This document shows, piece by piece, positions 9,673-18,040 of a stretch of 64,000 nt of DNA. The translations under genes were made by a program, and so were the position numbers. The notes below the pieces were generated by a model, which worked only from the letters and a program-made list of their open reading frames with translations, made no database searches and was not told where the DNA came from. Every line of letters starts with the position of its first letter. Positions within the stretch are counted from its first letter, which is position 1. The stretch spans positions 434,001 through 498,000 of the forward strand of contig NZ_MVBD01000002.1 of the NCBI RefSeq assembly GCF_002000055.1. Direction: 5' to 3'. The DNA comes from Marinicella sediminis (GTDB lineage: Bacteria; Pseudomonadota; Gammaproteobacteria; Xanthomonadales; Marinicellaceae).

Positions 9673-10145
9673 AATTAACCCTCATTGCTGCCATGGATCA
9701 GCAAGGTTTGATTGGCAAGGACAACCAACTTCCCTGGCACATATCTGCAGACCTCCAGTTTTTCAAACAACAAACCATCGGCAAGCCTATTGTCATGGGA
9801 CGCAAGACATGTGAATCACTGCCCTTCCCTTTGCCAGGCAGACGCAACCTGGTATTGACCCGTAACAAAGCATTCAAGGCCGAAGGGTTTGAATGTATTG
9901 AACAGCTCTCAGATATTGATGAGCAATCAGTGATGGTGATAGGTGGCAGCAGCATTTATCGTTGGTTATTACCCCGTGGCGACCACCTGATACTGACGAG
10001 AATCAAACACACATTTACAGGTGACACTTATTTTCCTGAAGTGAACTGGAACCAGTGGCATTTGACCAGAAAGACGACTGTACCCATCAATGACAACAAC
10101 CCTGATTATGAGTTGTCATTTGAATTCTATGACCGGGTCAGCTGA
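9669..10145 (+). CDS. folA: Dihydrofolate reductase
   Basis: Reduces dihydrofolate to tetrahydrofolate with NADPH; target of trimethoprim. 158 residues. Conserved blocks: [19 protein letters not shown] with the W and the following acidic position (ISADLQFFK), [21 protein letters not shown], and [13 protein letters not shown]. Coupled to thyA by an ATGA overlap. Its last 19 bp overlap the end of the convergent rapZ gene. Confidence 0.97.
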   Translation: MKLTLIAAMDQQGLIGKDNQLPWHISADLQFFKQQTIGKPIVMGRKTCESLPFPLPGRRNLVLTRNKAFKAEGFECIEQLSDIDEQSVMVIGGSSIYRWLLPRGDHLILTRIKHTFTGDTYFPEVNWNQWHLTRKTTVPINDNNPDYELSFEFYDRVS

Positions 10146-11002
10146 TCCAGTTCCCTGTGCTGGACCATGTTTTGAATGGATTGGTCCTCGAGATAACTAT
10201 GTAAGGCTTCGGCCAGATATACCGATCTGTGTTGTCCACCAGTACAACCAATGGCAATGGTGATGTAGCTGCGGTCATTGGCTTCAAATTGCTTGATCCA
10301 TTTTCGCGCAAAAAAACTCAAGTCTTTCATGTAGTCTGTCACCATGGGTTCATTCTGCAAAAACTGTTTTACCTCATCATCACGGCCGGTTAATTGCCGT
10401 AATTCATGTTGCCAGAATGGGTTTGGTAAACAACGGGCATCAAACACAAAGTCTGCGTCAAACGGGACCCCTCGTTTAAAGGCGAATGACTTGACGATGA
10501 TCGAGACATGATCATTCGGCTCACTCATGATTTGCCAGATCTGCTGTTTTAACTGCTGGATTTTGAGCTGCGTGGTATCTATCACCAAGTCTGAGTGCAT
10601 TTTGATGGCAGCCATCAACTCGATGTCCATCCTGATGGCTTCTGTCAAACTGTAGTTATGGTGGACGGTTGAAAGCGGATGCCTTCTGCGTGTTTCATTG
10701 TAGCGCTTGAGCAGGGTTTTTTCTTCAGCCGACAGAAAAATCACTGTGGTGTTGATTTCAGACTGATTGACTCCGGAAACCAAAAACTCAAACTCCAGCA
10801 GGGCCTGGTTCTTGCTTCGCACATCAATACCCACAGCCACCTTGGGATAGAATTCAACATCGGCCTTGATGTGTTCAACCAATTGCGGCAACATGTTGAT
10901 TGGCATGTTGTCCACACAATAAAACTCCATATCTTCCAATGACCTCAGGACCACTGTTTTCCCTGCTCCTGAGAGCCCTGTGACTATGACCAGCTGTTGC
11001 AT
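10127..11002 (-). CDS. rapZ: RNase adapter protein RapZ (P-loop)
   Basis: 291 residues. The N-terminal P-loop is GLSGAGKTVVL; the C-terminal half contains FVFDARCLPNPFW, the LTGRDDEV block and IGCTGGQHRSVYLAE, the RapZ/YvcJ signature. In enterobacteria RapZ binds sRNA GlmZ and steers RNase E to control glucosamine-6-phosphate synthase. It is last in the lpt-hpf-ptsN run, and its start overlaps the ptsN stop (19 bp overlap), as in many proteobacteria. Confidence 0.96.
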   Translation of the reverse strand: MQQLVIVTGLSGAGKTVVLRSLEDMEFYCVDNMPINMLPQLVEHIKADVEFYPKVAVGIDVRSKNQALLEFEFLVSGVNQSEINTTVIFLSAEEKTLLKRYNETRRRHPLSTVHHNYSLTEAIRMDIELMAAIKMHSDLVIDTTQLKIQQLKQQIWQIMSEPNDHVSIIVKSFAFKRGVPFDADFVFDARCLPNPFWQHELRQLTGRDDEVKQFLQNEPMVTDYMKDLSFFARKWIKQFEANDRSYITIAIGCTGGQHRSVYLAEALHSYLEDQSIQNMVQHRELDQLTRS

Positions 11003-11451
11003 AACTGAAACCCTACCATAATTTCTTCCAGCAGATTTTCTTTGCTTTCTGCATGAATGATGTTTTTATAAAGCCGGTGTTGTCTGAATAAACCAGCAGT
11101 TTCTTTCATCAGCTCCAGATGCCTTTTGCTCACTTCTTGCGGAAAAGCAATTCCGAGTACGATGTTGACCGGTATACCATCAATGGCTTCATAATCTGCC
11201 GGTTGTGACATTTGAATGATGCATGCTTTGATTTCATCATTGGGCAAACATTTACCATGTGGCAGGGCCACGCCATTGCCCAGAGAGGTGTTACCCAGTT
11301 TCTCTCTGTTTACCATGCTGTGATAAATTTTCAAATAATCATCATCCTGGTCAGCCAACAGTTGGGCCATGGTTTCAAACAACCTTTTTTTACTGATGAA
11401 GTGGTGATTCATCAGGATTTTATCTTCTTCTAAAATATCAATTATTTTCAT
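10984..11451 (-). CDS. ptsN: PTS IIA-like nitrogen-regulatory protein (EIIA-Ntr)
   Basis: 155 residues with the fructose-type EIIA fold. The phosphorylated His is in GNGVALPHGKCLPND. The ATG at 11451 (MKIIDILEEDK) was chosen; a TTG three codons upstream is possible. Part of the nitrogen PTS that links phosphotransfer to metabolism and potassium uptake. The neighbouring rpoN gene that gives the locus its usual name is missing here. A hairpin lies only 11 bases before the start and no clear Shine-Dalgarno is seen, so its translation may depend on RNA structure. Confidence 0.94.
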   Translation of the reverse strand: MKIIDILEEDKILMNHHFISKKRLFETMAQLLADQDDDYLKIYHSMVNREKLGNTSLGNGVALPHGKCLPNDEIKACIIQMSQPADYEAIDGIPVNIVLGIAFPQEVSKRHLELMKETAGLFRQHRLYKNIIHAESKENLLEEIMVGFQLCNSWS

Positions 11452-11462
11452 AGCAACCAAAA

Positions 11463-11487
11463 GGGCTTAACTGTTCAGGTTAAGCCC
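11463..11487 (-). promoter_or_regulatory. Hairpin between hpf and ptsN
   Basis: A perfect 9 bp inverted repeat (GGGCTTAAC / GTTAAGCCC) with a 7-base loop. On the minus strand it is followed by TTTTGG and the ptsN start. It resembles a weak terminator or attenuator between hpf and ptsN, or an RNA processing/stability element. Confidence 0.5.
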
Positions 11488-11518
11488 CATTGTTTATTTA
11501 AATTGTTTGAAATCCTGC

Positions 11519-11845
11519 TCAGTAACTGGCCTGATTCATTCTGATGGCTTCTACATTATGATGATCAGTCATCTTGTCTTTGTGTCTGCGGATTTGTTTA
11601 TCCAGCTTATCTACCAGCAGGTCAATTGATTTATATAAATGATCTTCAGTGGATTCTGCAAAAAAATCACGGCCGCCGATGTGCATCGTCGCTTCTGACT
11701 TGTGTCTTAATTTTTCCACACTGATGATGACATGAACATTGAGCACCTGATCAAAATGTCTTTTGATGCGGGCAAATTTGGTTTCGATGTATTCTTTGAT
11801 GGGATCGGTGACTTCCAGTTGGTGGCCTGTGATTGTTAGTTGCAT
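11519..11845 (-). CDS. hpf: Ribosome hibernation promoting factor (short HPF)
   Basis: 108 residues, the short HPF/YfiA class that dimerises or silences ribosomes in stationary phase. The family core is seen in MQLTITGHQLEVTDPIKEYI, a FARIKRHFD helix, and the basic helix KLDKQIRRHKDK. A Shine-Dalgarno AGAGG precedes the ATG at normal spacing. It lies between lptB and ptsN as in most gammaproteobacteria, but without rpoN in front of it. Confidence 0.95.
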   Translation of the reverse strand: MQLTITGHQLEVTDPIKEYIETKFARIKRHFDQVLNVHVIISVEKLRHKSEATMHIGGRDFFAESTEDHLYKSIDLLVDKLDKQIRRHKDKMTDHHNVEAIRMNQASY

Positions 11846-12066
11846 ATGATAGATACCTCTGGCTTTGAGTGGCTACTCAAGTTAATGGAAAAAGCCCCTG
11901 TTTGACTGATTCGACCAAAGTAACGTGCAATGAAAAATACATTGTGTGTTTCAGGCTCAGACAGTTTCAAAAGGGTTGTTTGGGAAGGGATTTTCAGACA
12001 ATTCAAGGTCATGTCGCACTCGAGATAAGGCTGGTTGACATTGAATTTGACTGCTTGGGTGGTCAT
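11836..12066 (-). CDS. Small unknown protein at the position usually held by rpoN
   Basis: 76 codons, starting MTTQAVKFNVNQPYLECD, with no domain I recognise. An AAGGAG lies 13 bases before the ATG, somewhat far. It overlaps the hpf start by 10 bp. It has no resemblance to the sigma-54 N-terminus (no Q-rich activator-interacting region), so it is not an obvious rpoN remnant. It may be a true small gene or only the hpf leader. Confidence 0.35.
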   Translation of the reverse strand: MTTQAVKFNVNQPYLECDMTLNCLKIPSQTTLLKLSEPETHNVFFIARYFGRISQTGAFSINLSSHSKPEVSIICN

Positions 12067-12137
12067 TAATTTTATGATACTCCTTGAATATTAATATACC
12101 TAAATCACAGTACCATTACAACAATTATCCGTTGATA

Positions 12138-12857
12138 TTACATGGAAAAATCCTGACCCAAATACACCTTTTTCACCTCTTTATTACTGATGATTTGTTC
12201 TGGTTTACCCTCTGTCAGCATGCTGCCGGCATTAAGGATGTAAGCCCGGTCGCAAATCCCCAGGGTCTCACGCACATTGTGATCTGTGATCAGTACACCA
12301 ATGCCTTTGCTTTTCAAATGATAGACAATTTTTTGTATATCAATCACAGAAACCGGGTCAACCCCCGCAAAAGGCTCATCCAATAAAATATACTTGGGCT
12401 CCATGGCCAACGAACGGGCTATTTCAACCCGTCTGCGCTCGCCACCGGATAAACTGATGCCCATTTGGTTTTTAACATGTTCAATGTTCAACTCTTCCAT
12501 AAGCTCAAGACAGCGGTTATTACGGTCTGATGCGGTCAGGTCTTTGCGCAGTTCAAGCACAGCCATGATGTTATCCCTCACCGAAAGCTTTCTGAACACC
12601 GATGCTTCCTGAGGCAGGTAGCCAACTCCCAGTCTGGCCCTTTCATGCATGCCATAACCCGAAGCATCAACGGAGTCGATCATTATCTGGCCTTTGTCGA
12701 CAGGAATCAAACCCACAATCATGTAAAAGCAAGTGGTTTTTCCGGCGCCATTGGGGCCCAGCAAACCAACCACCTCGCCTTGATCAAGGCGAAATGACAC
12801 CGACGAGATCACTTCCCGTTTCTTATAGGATTTGGCAATCTGCCTGGCTTCAATCAT
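12138..12857 (-). CDS. lptB: LPS export ABC transporter ATPase
   Basis: 239 residues; the cytoplasmic ATPase of the LptB2FGC complex that pulls lipopolysaccharide from the inner membrane. Walker [11 protein letters not shown]-loop at [15 protein letters not shown] signature [14 protein letters not shown], Walker [14 protein letters not shown] and the switch His in ITDHNVRE are present. It overlaps the lptA stop by 8 bp. About 70 bp separate it from the next gene downstream. Confidence 0.97.
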   Translation of the reverse strand: MIEARQIAKSYKKREVISSVSFRLDQGEVVGLLGPNGAGKTTCFYMIVGLIPVDKGQIMIDSVDASGYGMHERARLGVGYLPQEASVFRKLSVRDNIMAVLELRKDLTASDRNNRCLELMEELNIEHVKNQMGISLSGGERRRVEIARSLAMEPKYILLDEPFAGVDPVSVIDIQKIVYHLKSKGIGVLITDHNVRETLGICDRAYILNAGSMLTEGKPEQIISNKEVKKVYLGQDFSM

Positions 12858-13338
12858 CGTTCTGATCTATCACCATTTTGAATTGCTGCCCAGTATCTTC
12901 ACCGGCAGCTGTTATTTCCTGTGTTTGCAGGTCAAACTCAATGGCTTCACCAGTGGTGACCCCAATGGCACTGGTGATGGATACATTCCCGGTAAGAAAC
13001 ACCTTGTCTTCGGCTTTGAGGTAATCAATTTCATCTGCCTTGATGACCATCTTGTCATTGTTTTCCATCAGTTGTTCCATGTATACCTGCTGACCTTTCA
13101 TTTCAACCCGGGTCACACCTTTACCCTGGTGATGAATCAGCCCGTATGAGGATCGAATCAGCAAACTGCCCTGTTCAATGGTCAACCCTTTCTGACATTC
13201 AGTCTGGTTCAGCTTGAGTTTACTGACGCAACCAGGTCCCTGGATGACAATTTTCGCTGAGCGGTCTGTATCCAGACCCACTGCTGGCAAGCTGAACACT
13301 GTCAACATCAACAACCCGTTAAGTTTCAAATTCCGCAT
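12850..13338 (-). CDS. lptA: Periplasmic LPS-transport bridge protein LptA
   Basis: 162 residues with an N-terminal signal sequence ([21 protein letters not shown]). The OstA-like beta-jellyroll is suggested by the run of short strands ([21 protein letters not shown]-type repeats). LptA forms the periplasmic bridge between LptC and LptD. Position between lptC and lptB, overlapping both, supports the assignment. Sequence conservation of this family is low, so context carries much of the weight. Confidence 0.9.
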   Translation of the reverse strand: MRNLKLNGLLMLTVFSLPAVGLDTDRSAKIVIQGPGCVSKLKLNQTECQKGLTIEQGSLLIRSSYGLIHHQGKGVTRVEMKGQQVYMEQLMENNDKMVIKADEIDYLKAEDKVFLTGNVSITSAIGVTTGEAIEFDLQTQEITAAGEDTGQQFKMVIDQNDD

Positions 13339-13876
13339 ACAAATCCTCTAAAATTTCTATTTCCTGTTGTTCAAATTTAATCACCGAGCCTACCCCCTGC
13401 AACACCGCTCCTGGTTGCGTGACCTTGAGTTTTTGCTGGCTGGTGCCGGTTTTCTGTTTCAGGTTTATGGTGAGTTCGCTGGTCTCAATCAATACCCGAT
13501 CTGTCGTTACATCCTCCAGCTCCAGGGTCACCGCCTGTGGAAAAAATAATTCAGTTTGTGCTTCATTGATTTCACCCGATTCAGATGAAAACAACCAATC
13601 ACCATCAGCTTGATGCATTCGGTATCTGGGCTGATTGATCAATGTCATACCAGAGTCAGCATAATGGATCACCGAGGGTGCCTGAATGGTACTGACAATG
13701 CGTCCCGACTCGTCACTGTTTCTGATGATCACACCTTCAATCGAATAGCCTTTGGTGAATGGTTCGTAGCTGAAGGCATCCTCTTTACTGTGGTACATAT
13801 CGAAAATGGCATAACTGCCCAATGCCATCACAGCAAAAAGGATCAGCTGACGCAGTCTGAACCGTTCAATGTTCAT
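13319..13876 (-). CDS. lptC: LPS export protein LptC
   Basis: 185 residues with one N-terminal membrane helix (LILFAVMALGSYAIFDMY) and a periplasmic beta-rich domain. The member of the Lpt complex that passes LPS from LptBFG to LptA. Overlaps lptA by 20 bp and its ATG overlaps the kdsC stop by four bases. Identification rests on the topology and the strictly conserved gene order kdsD-kdsC-lptC-lptA-lptB. Confidence 0.88.
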   Translation of the reverse strand: MNIERFRLRQLILFAVMALGSYAIFDMYHSKEDAFSYEPFTKGYSIEGVIIRNSDESGRIVSTIQAPSVIHYADSGMTLINQPRYRMHQADGDWLFSSESGEINEAQTELFFPQAVTLELEDVTTDRVLIETSELTINLKQKTGTSQQKLKVTQPGAVLQGVGSVIKFEQQEIEILEDLYAEFET

Positions 13877-14400
13877 TGTGTGGCAGTGAAATCGTAACTC
13901 AGATTCTGCGCCCTCATGATCAGATCACAGACATCTCTGGCTGCACCATGACCACCTGTTTTATCAACCACCAAAACCGCTTTGGATTTGACGTCATCAT
14001 GGGCATCACCAACAGCAACCGGCAAAGCACAGATGTTCATGATGGGTAAATCTATGATGTCATCACCGACAAATGCCACTTCTTCATCAGTGATTTCCAG
14101 CGCCAGCTTCAGGTTTTCATATGTTTCCAGTTTATTCATTCTTCCCTGATAGACATGGCTGACGCCTAAAGATTTCATTCTTTCAGCAACAATCACAGAG
14201 TTCCTGCCAGTGATGACAGCGACTTCAACTCCGGTTTTGACCAACAAAGAGATGCCCAGACCATCCCTGACGTTGAATTTTTTGATTTCCCGGCCATCGT
14301 CTGTGAAATACAAACCACCATCAGTCAGCACCCCATCCACATCAAAAATAACCAGTTTGATTTTACTGGCCAGTGCCAGAACCTGCTCATTAAACTCCAT
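13873..14400 (-). CDS. kdsC: 3-deoxy-D-manno-octulosonate 8-phosphate phosphatase
   Basis: HAD-superfamily phosphatase making Kdo for the LPS core. 175 residues. Motif I is VIFDVDGVLTDGGLYF, motif II VITGRNS, and motif III/IV VAFVGDDIIDLPIM. Its start shares one base with the kdsD stop (TAATG), so the two consecutive Kdo enzymes are coupled. Confidence 0.96.
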   Translation of the reverse strand: MEFNEQVLALASKIKLVIFDVDGVLTDGGLYFTDDGREIKKFNVRDGLGISLLVKTGVEVAVITGRNSVIVAERMKSLGVSHVYQGRMNKLETYENLKLALEITDEEVAFVGDDIIDLPIMNICALPVAVGDAHDDVKSKAVLVVDKTGGHGAARDVCDLIMRAQNLSYDFTATQ

Positions 14401-15380
14401 TAAACCACCCCCGCTCTCAATAAATCGTGTATGTTCAAGGCACCCACCAAACGACCATCATCATTGGTGACCAACAACGAATGAATCTTGTGTTCTTCCA
14501 TGATCTGAGCAGCTTCCACTGCCATTTTATCTTCATGAATCATGATCGGATGCAACGTAGCCAGCTCTTTCATCGTTCTTTTCTTCAGGTGTTCCAGTTG
14601 GTTCAACGTCCGTCGCAAATCACCATCGGTGAATACCCCGGCGACCGTTCCGTCAGCATTGACCACTGCAGTCATTCCCAGTCCTTTCTGGTTCATCTCA
14701 ACCAAGGCCTCACTGAATTCAGACTGCAGGCTCACACAGGGCACGTCATCTCCGGTTCGCATCACATCTTTGATACCCAGTAACAACCGTTTACCCAGTG
14801 ATCCTGCGGGGTGCGACATGGCAAAATCCTCTTTGGTGAACCCCCGTAACTCAAGCAAGGTAACTGCCATGGCATCACCCATGACCAACGTTGCCGTGGT
14901 ACTGGCGGTTGGCGCCAAGCCCAGCGGACAAGCTTCTTCAGGGACCGAAACATCGATGTGTACGTCTGAGTTACGAGCCAGGCTGGAATTGGGTTTACCG
15001 GTCATGGAAACCAATGTGACACCCATGCGTTTTATCAGAGGCAGTAATGTCAGTACTTCCTCAGTTTCACCTGAATTTGAGATCGCCAGCACCAGGTCTC
15101 CTGAAGTGATCATGCCCAAATCTCCATGACTGGCTTCACCGGGGTGAACAAAAAATGCCGGTGTACCGGTGGAAGCCAAAGTGGCTGAAATTTTGTTGCC
15201 AATGTGACCTGATTTACCCATTCCAATCACCACCACATGACCTGTGCACGTTGCCATTGCATTGATCGCCGCCACGAAATCCTTGCCGATGCTGGCATTG
15301 AGGTTTTTCAGACCTTGCATCTCAATATCAAAAACCTGATGACCCAGACGTAAGACGTCTTCTGCGGTGAACTGTTTCAT
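14400..15380 (-). CDS. kdsD: D-arabinose 5-phosphate isomerase
   Basis: Makes arabinose 5-phosphate, the first precursor of Kdo. 326 residues. The SIS domain shows VVIGMGKSGHIGNKISATLAS and the HPGEASHGDLG block; two CBS domains follow (TDGDLRRTL region and the C-terminal HSLLVTNDDGRLVG). The start overlaps the upstream antiporter stop by four bases. Full length and intact motifs. Confidence 0.97.
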   Translation of the reverse strand: MKQFTAEDVLRLGHQVFDIEMQGLKNLNASIGKDFVAAINAMATCTGHVVVIGMGKSGHIGNKISATLASTGTPAFFVHPGEASHGDLGMITSGDLVLAISNSGETEEVLTLLPLIKRMGVTLVSMTGKPNSSLARNSDVHIDVSVPEEACPLGLAPTASTTATLVMGDAMAVTLLELRGFTKEDFAMSHPAGSLGKRLLLGIKDVMRTGDDVPCVSLQSEFSEALVEMNQKGLGMTAVVNADGTVAGVFTDGDLRRTLNQLEHLKKRTMKELATLHPIMIHEDKMAVEAAQIMEEHKIHSLLVTNDDGRLVGALNIHDLLRAGVV

Positions 15381-16345
15381 ATGCTTTTACTCACGTACAA
15401 CCAAACCATATAACTGACGTACATCACCACCAATACCACACCGATGACCCTGGAAATAAACCGATCTTTGACAACGAAATAAACCGATGCCAGAAATAAA
15501 AAAACCGTCAGCATCAGCATGTAGAAATAATCATACTTGATGAAATGAGCGCTGAATTCATATTCCCTGATCAGACCAGAAATACCAATCACGCCTAACA
15601 GGTTGAACATATTGGATCCAACGATGTTTCCAATGGCCAGATCGTGTTCTTTTTTCAGCGCACTGGCCACCGTGGCTGCCAGCTCAGGTAACGAAGTACC
15701 CAGGGCAACTATGGTCAGTCCAATGACCATATCAGAAACCCCAAACTCAAGGGCAATTTCAGTGGCCCCCTTGACCATCATTTGTGATGCGATCGGCAAC
15801 ACCACAATACCAACAATGAGCAACAGGATGGCTTTTCTCAGGGAAATATCCAGATCAAATTCGGCTTCAATTTCGTCACTGAATTCATCACGCTCCCCTT
15901 TGATACCAATGATGGTCAGAAAACCGGTCACCAGTAACATGGAGATGATCATAATCACTCCATCGGAAAAAGTCAGCTGTAAATCAATCAGCAGAAATAA
16001 AACCAACAAACTGACCAACAACAAGATGGGCATTTCCCTTTTGATGGTTTGTGATTGTATACTCATCGGGACAATCAACAATCCGGTTCCGAGTACCAAA
16101 GCGATGTTGGTGATGTTTGAGCCAACGGCATTTCCCAGTGCCAACCCTGAATTACCGTTGAATGACGCAATGGCAGAAACCACCATTTCAGGTGCTGAAG
16201 TTCCAAACCCAACAATGATGAGACCCACCAGCATGGTGGAAACGCCCATGTGCTTGGCCGTGGATGCGGCGCCCAGCACAAATTTATCGGCGGCGATGAT
16301 GAGTAAGATCAGACCAACCACCAAATACAGCGAAGAGATCAACAT
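15377..16345 (-). CDS. yrbG: Calcium/sodium antiporter, CaCA family (YrbG-like)
   Basis: 322 residues, strongly hydrophobic with about ten membrane segments. The two inverted alpha-repeats of the family are seen as GFGTSAPEMVVSAI (about residue 47) and ALGTSLPELAATVASA (about 215), each followed by GNAVGSN or GNIVGSN. It exchanges cations across the inner membrane. In E. coli the same gene heads the kds-lpt cluster, as here. Confidence 0.94.
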   Translation of the reverse strand: MLISSLYLVVGLILLIIAADKFVLGAASTAKHMGVSTMLVGLIIVGFGTSAPEMVVSAIASFNGNSGLALGNAVGSNITNIALVLGTGLLIVPMSIQSQTIKREMPILLLVSLLVLFLLIDLQLTFSDGVIMIISMLLVTGFLTIIGIKGERDEFSDEIEAEFDLDISLRKAILLLIVGIVVLPIASQMMVKGATEIALEFGVSDMVIGLTIVALGTSLPELAATVASALKKEHDLAIGNIVGSNMFNLLGVIGISGLIREYEFSAHFIKYDYFYMLMLTVFLFLASVYFVVKDRFISRVIGVVLVVMYVSYMVWLYVSKSI

Positions 16346-16375
16346 ATAATAATTTTTTCCTTAAATGGGTCAATG

Positions 16376-16397
16376 ATTGTCAATTATTCATGACAAT
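16376..16397. promoter_or_regulatory. Inverted repeat in the divergent yrbG / ibaG promoter region
   Basis: ATTGTCA and TGACAAT, separated by 8 bases, lie midway between two divergent operons that serve the cell envelope. The arrangement fits a dimeric regulator site or overlapping promoters; which one cannot be told from sequence alone. Confidence 0.3.
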
Positions 16398-16458
16398 CTC
16401 TTTATAAACGTTCTATTTTACAAGATAATGCGCCCTCAACAAACAACAATTCAGATTC

Positions 16459-16701
16459 ATGCACCCCGAAGAAATAAAAAAACTGATCAAACAACACATT
16501 GAGTGTGACCACATCGAAGTACACGGTGAAGATTTAAGGCACTATGAAGCCCTGGTGGTTTCAGCAGCCTTCAATGGCATGATGAAAATCAAAAGACACC
16601 GACTGATCTACCAGGCCCTTGGCGACCATATGGCCGCTGACATTCATGCATTGAGCATCAAAGCCATGACCCCTGAAGAACACCAGTCCCTCAACCCATA
16701 A
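16459..16701 (+). CDS. ibaG: BolA-family protein IbaG (YrbA)
   Basis: 80 residues of BolA type, with the conserved [24 protein letters not shown] core. BolA-like proteins work with monothiol glutaredoxins in iron-sulfur handling and stress. It directly precedes murA, as in most gammaproteobacteria; its TAA overlaps an ATG that may be an alternative murA start. Confidence 0.93.
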   Translation: MHPEEIKKLIKQHIECDHIEVHGEDLRHYEALVVSAAFNGMMKIKRHRLIYQALGDHMAADIHALSIKAMTPEEHQSLNP

Positions 16702-16718
16702 TGACAAAGGCAGACCAT

Positions 16719-17972
16719 ATGAACAAAATCACCATCACCGGGGGACATCAGATCGCTGGTTCAATACAGGCATCAGGCGCGAAGAATGCTGTATTGCCGA
16801 TCCTTGCGGCAACCATTGTCGGTCAGGGCGAATCTCACATTTCCAGGGTACCTCATTTGCATGATGTGACAACCATGAATGAACTACTGGCTCAGATGGG
16901 TGCCAGACTGACAGTGGATCATCATGCCGACATCACCATCAATACCGATCATTTGAGCAACCAGACAGCACCTTATGAAACGGTCAAATCCATGCGCGCT
17001 TCCATCCTTGCGCTGGGCCCACTGGTGGCCCGCTACGGGACAGCCAAAGTGTCCCTGCCAGGCGGTTGTCAGATTGGCGCCAGGCCCGTTGACTTACACA
17101 TCAAAGGCTTGCAAGCCATGGGTGCAAAAATTGAAGTTGTTGATGGTTACATCCATGCCACATGTGACCGGCTAAAAGGCAACCGCATCGTTATGGATAA
17201 AGTGACGGTAACCGGTACCGAAAACATTTTAATTGCGGCCACCCTGGCCAAAGGAGAAACCCTGATTGAAAATGCAGCCATTGAGCCGGAAGTGGTAGAT
17301 CTGGCAAAATACCTGAAGGCCATGGGCGCTGACATCAGCGGTGAGGGCACCTCAAAAATTTACATCCAGGGTAAAGATCAGTTAACCGGCACCCATCACG
17401 CGGTCATGCCTGACCGCATTGAGATCGGAACTTTTCTGGTTGCTGCAGCCATCACCGGTGGCTCGATCACCATTCACAATTCCTGCAATGATGATCTGGA
17501 TGCGGTGTTTGACAAGTTGACTGAAACCGGAGCCAGTGTGGAAACCACCACCGATACCGTGACATTAAATATGCATGGCAAGAGACCACAACCGGTTGAC
17601 ATCAGAACTGCCCCCCACCCGGCTTTCCCCACAGACATGCAGGCTCAGTTCTGTGCCCTTAATGCCATTGCTGAAGGCACCAGCGTGATCACCGAAACAT
17701 TGTTTGAAAACCGGTTCATGCATGTCGAAGAACTGAACAGAATGGGAGCCAATATTCATGTGGAAGGCAATCAAGCCATCATCAAAGGTGTTGATCACCT
17801 CAGTGGCGCGCCGGTCACTGCCACCGACTTAAGGGCATCTGCTTCATTGGTTCTGGCAGGCCTCGCCGCGCAGGGTCAAACCGAAGTCCACGACATTCAT
17901 TACATTGACCGCGGTTATGAGGCCATTGAAGAAAAAATGAATCAATTAGGCGCCAAAATCATCAGAAGCTGA
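16719..17972 (+). CDS. murA: UDP-N-acetylglucosamine 1-carboxyvinyltransferase
   Basis: First committed step of peptidoglycan synthesis: it transfers enolpyruvate from PEP to UDP-GlcNAc. 417 residues. The catalytic Cys lies in [15 protein letters not shown] and the conserved Lys in [10 protein letters not shown], so a fosfomycin-sensitive enzyme is expected. The ATG at 16719 (MNKITITGG) is preferred because AAAGG precedes it by 8 bases and it matches the family N-terminus; an ATG at 16701 would add six residues. Confidence 0.97.
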   Translation: MNKITITGGHQIAGSIQASGAKNAVLPILAATIVGQGESHISRVPHLHDVTTMNELLAQMGARLTVDHHADITINTDHLSNQTAPYETVKSMRASILALGPLVARYGTAKVSLPGGCQIGARPVDLHIKGLQAMGAKIEVVDGYIHATCDRLKGNRIVMDKVTVTGTENILIAATLAKGETLIENAAIEPEVVDLAKYLKAMGADISGEGTSKIYIQGKDQLTGTHHAVMPDRIEIGTFLVAAAITGGSITIHNSCNDDLDAVFDKLTETGASVETTTDTVTLNMHGKRPQPVDIRTAPHPAFPTDMQAQFCALNAIAEGTSVITETLFENRFMHVEELNRMGANIHVEGNQAIIKGVDHLSGAPVTATDLRASASLVLAGLAAQGQTEVHDIHYIDRGYEAIEEKMNQLGAKIIRS

Positions 17973-17988
17973 GTTGGTCAGACCTCCG

Positions 17989-18028
17989 CAAAAGGGTACA
18001 GATGTGATAAAGTGTCTGCACCTTTTTG
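17989..18028 (+). terminator. Probable murA terminator
   Basis: An imperfect inverted repeat (AAAAGGGTACAGA against TCTGCACCTTTTT) ends in a T-run. It lies 17 bp after the murA stop and just before the next gene. Confidence 0.4.
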
Positions 18029-18040
18029 CCACTGGTCATT

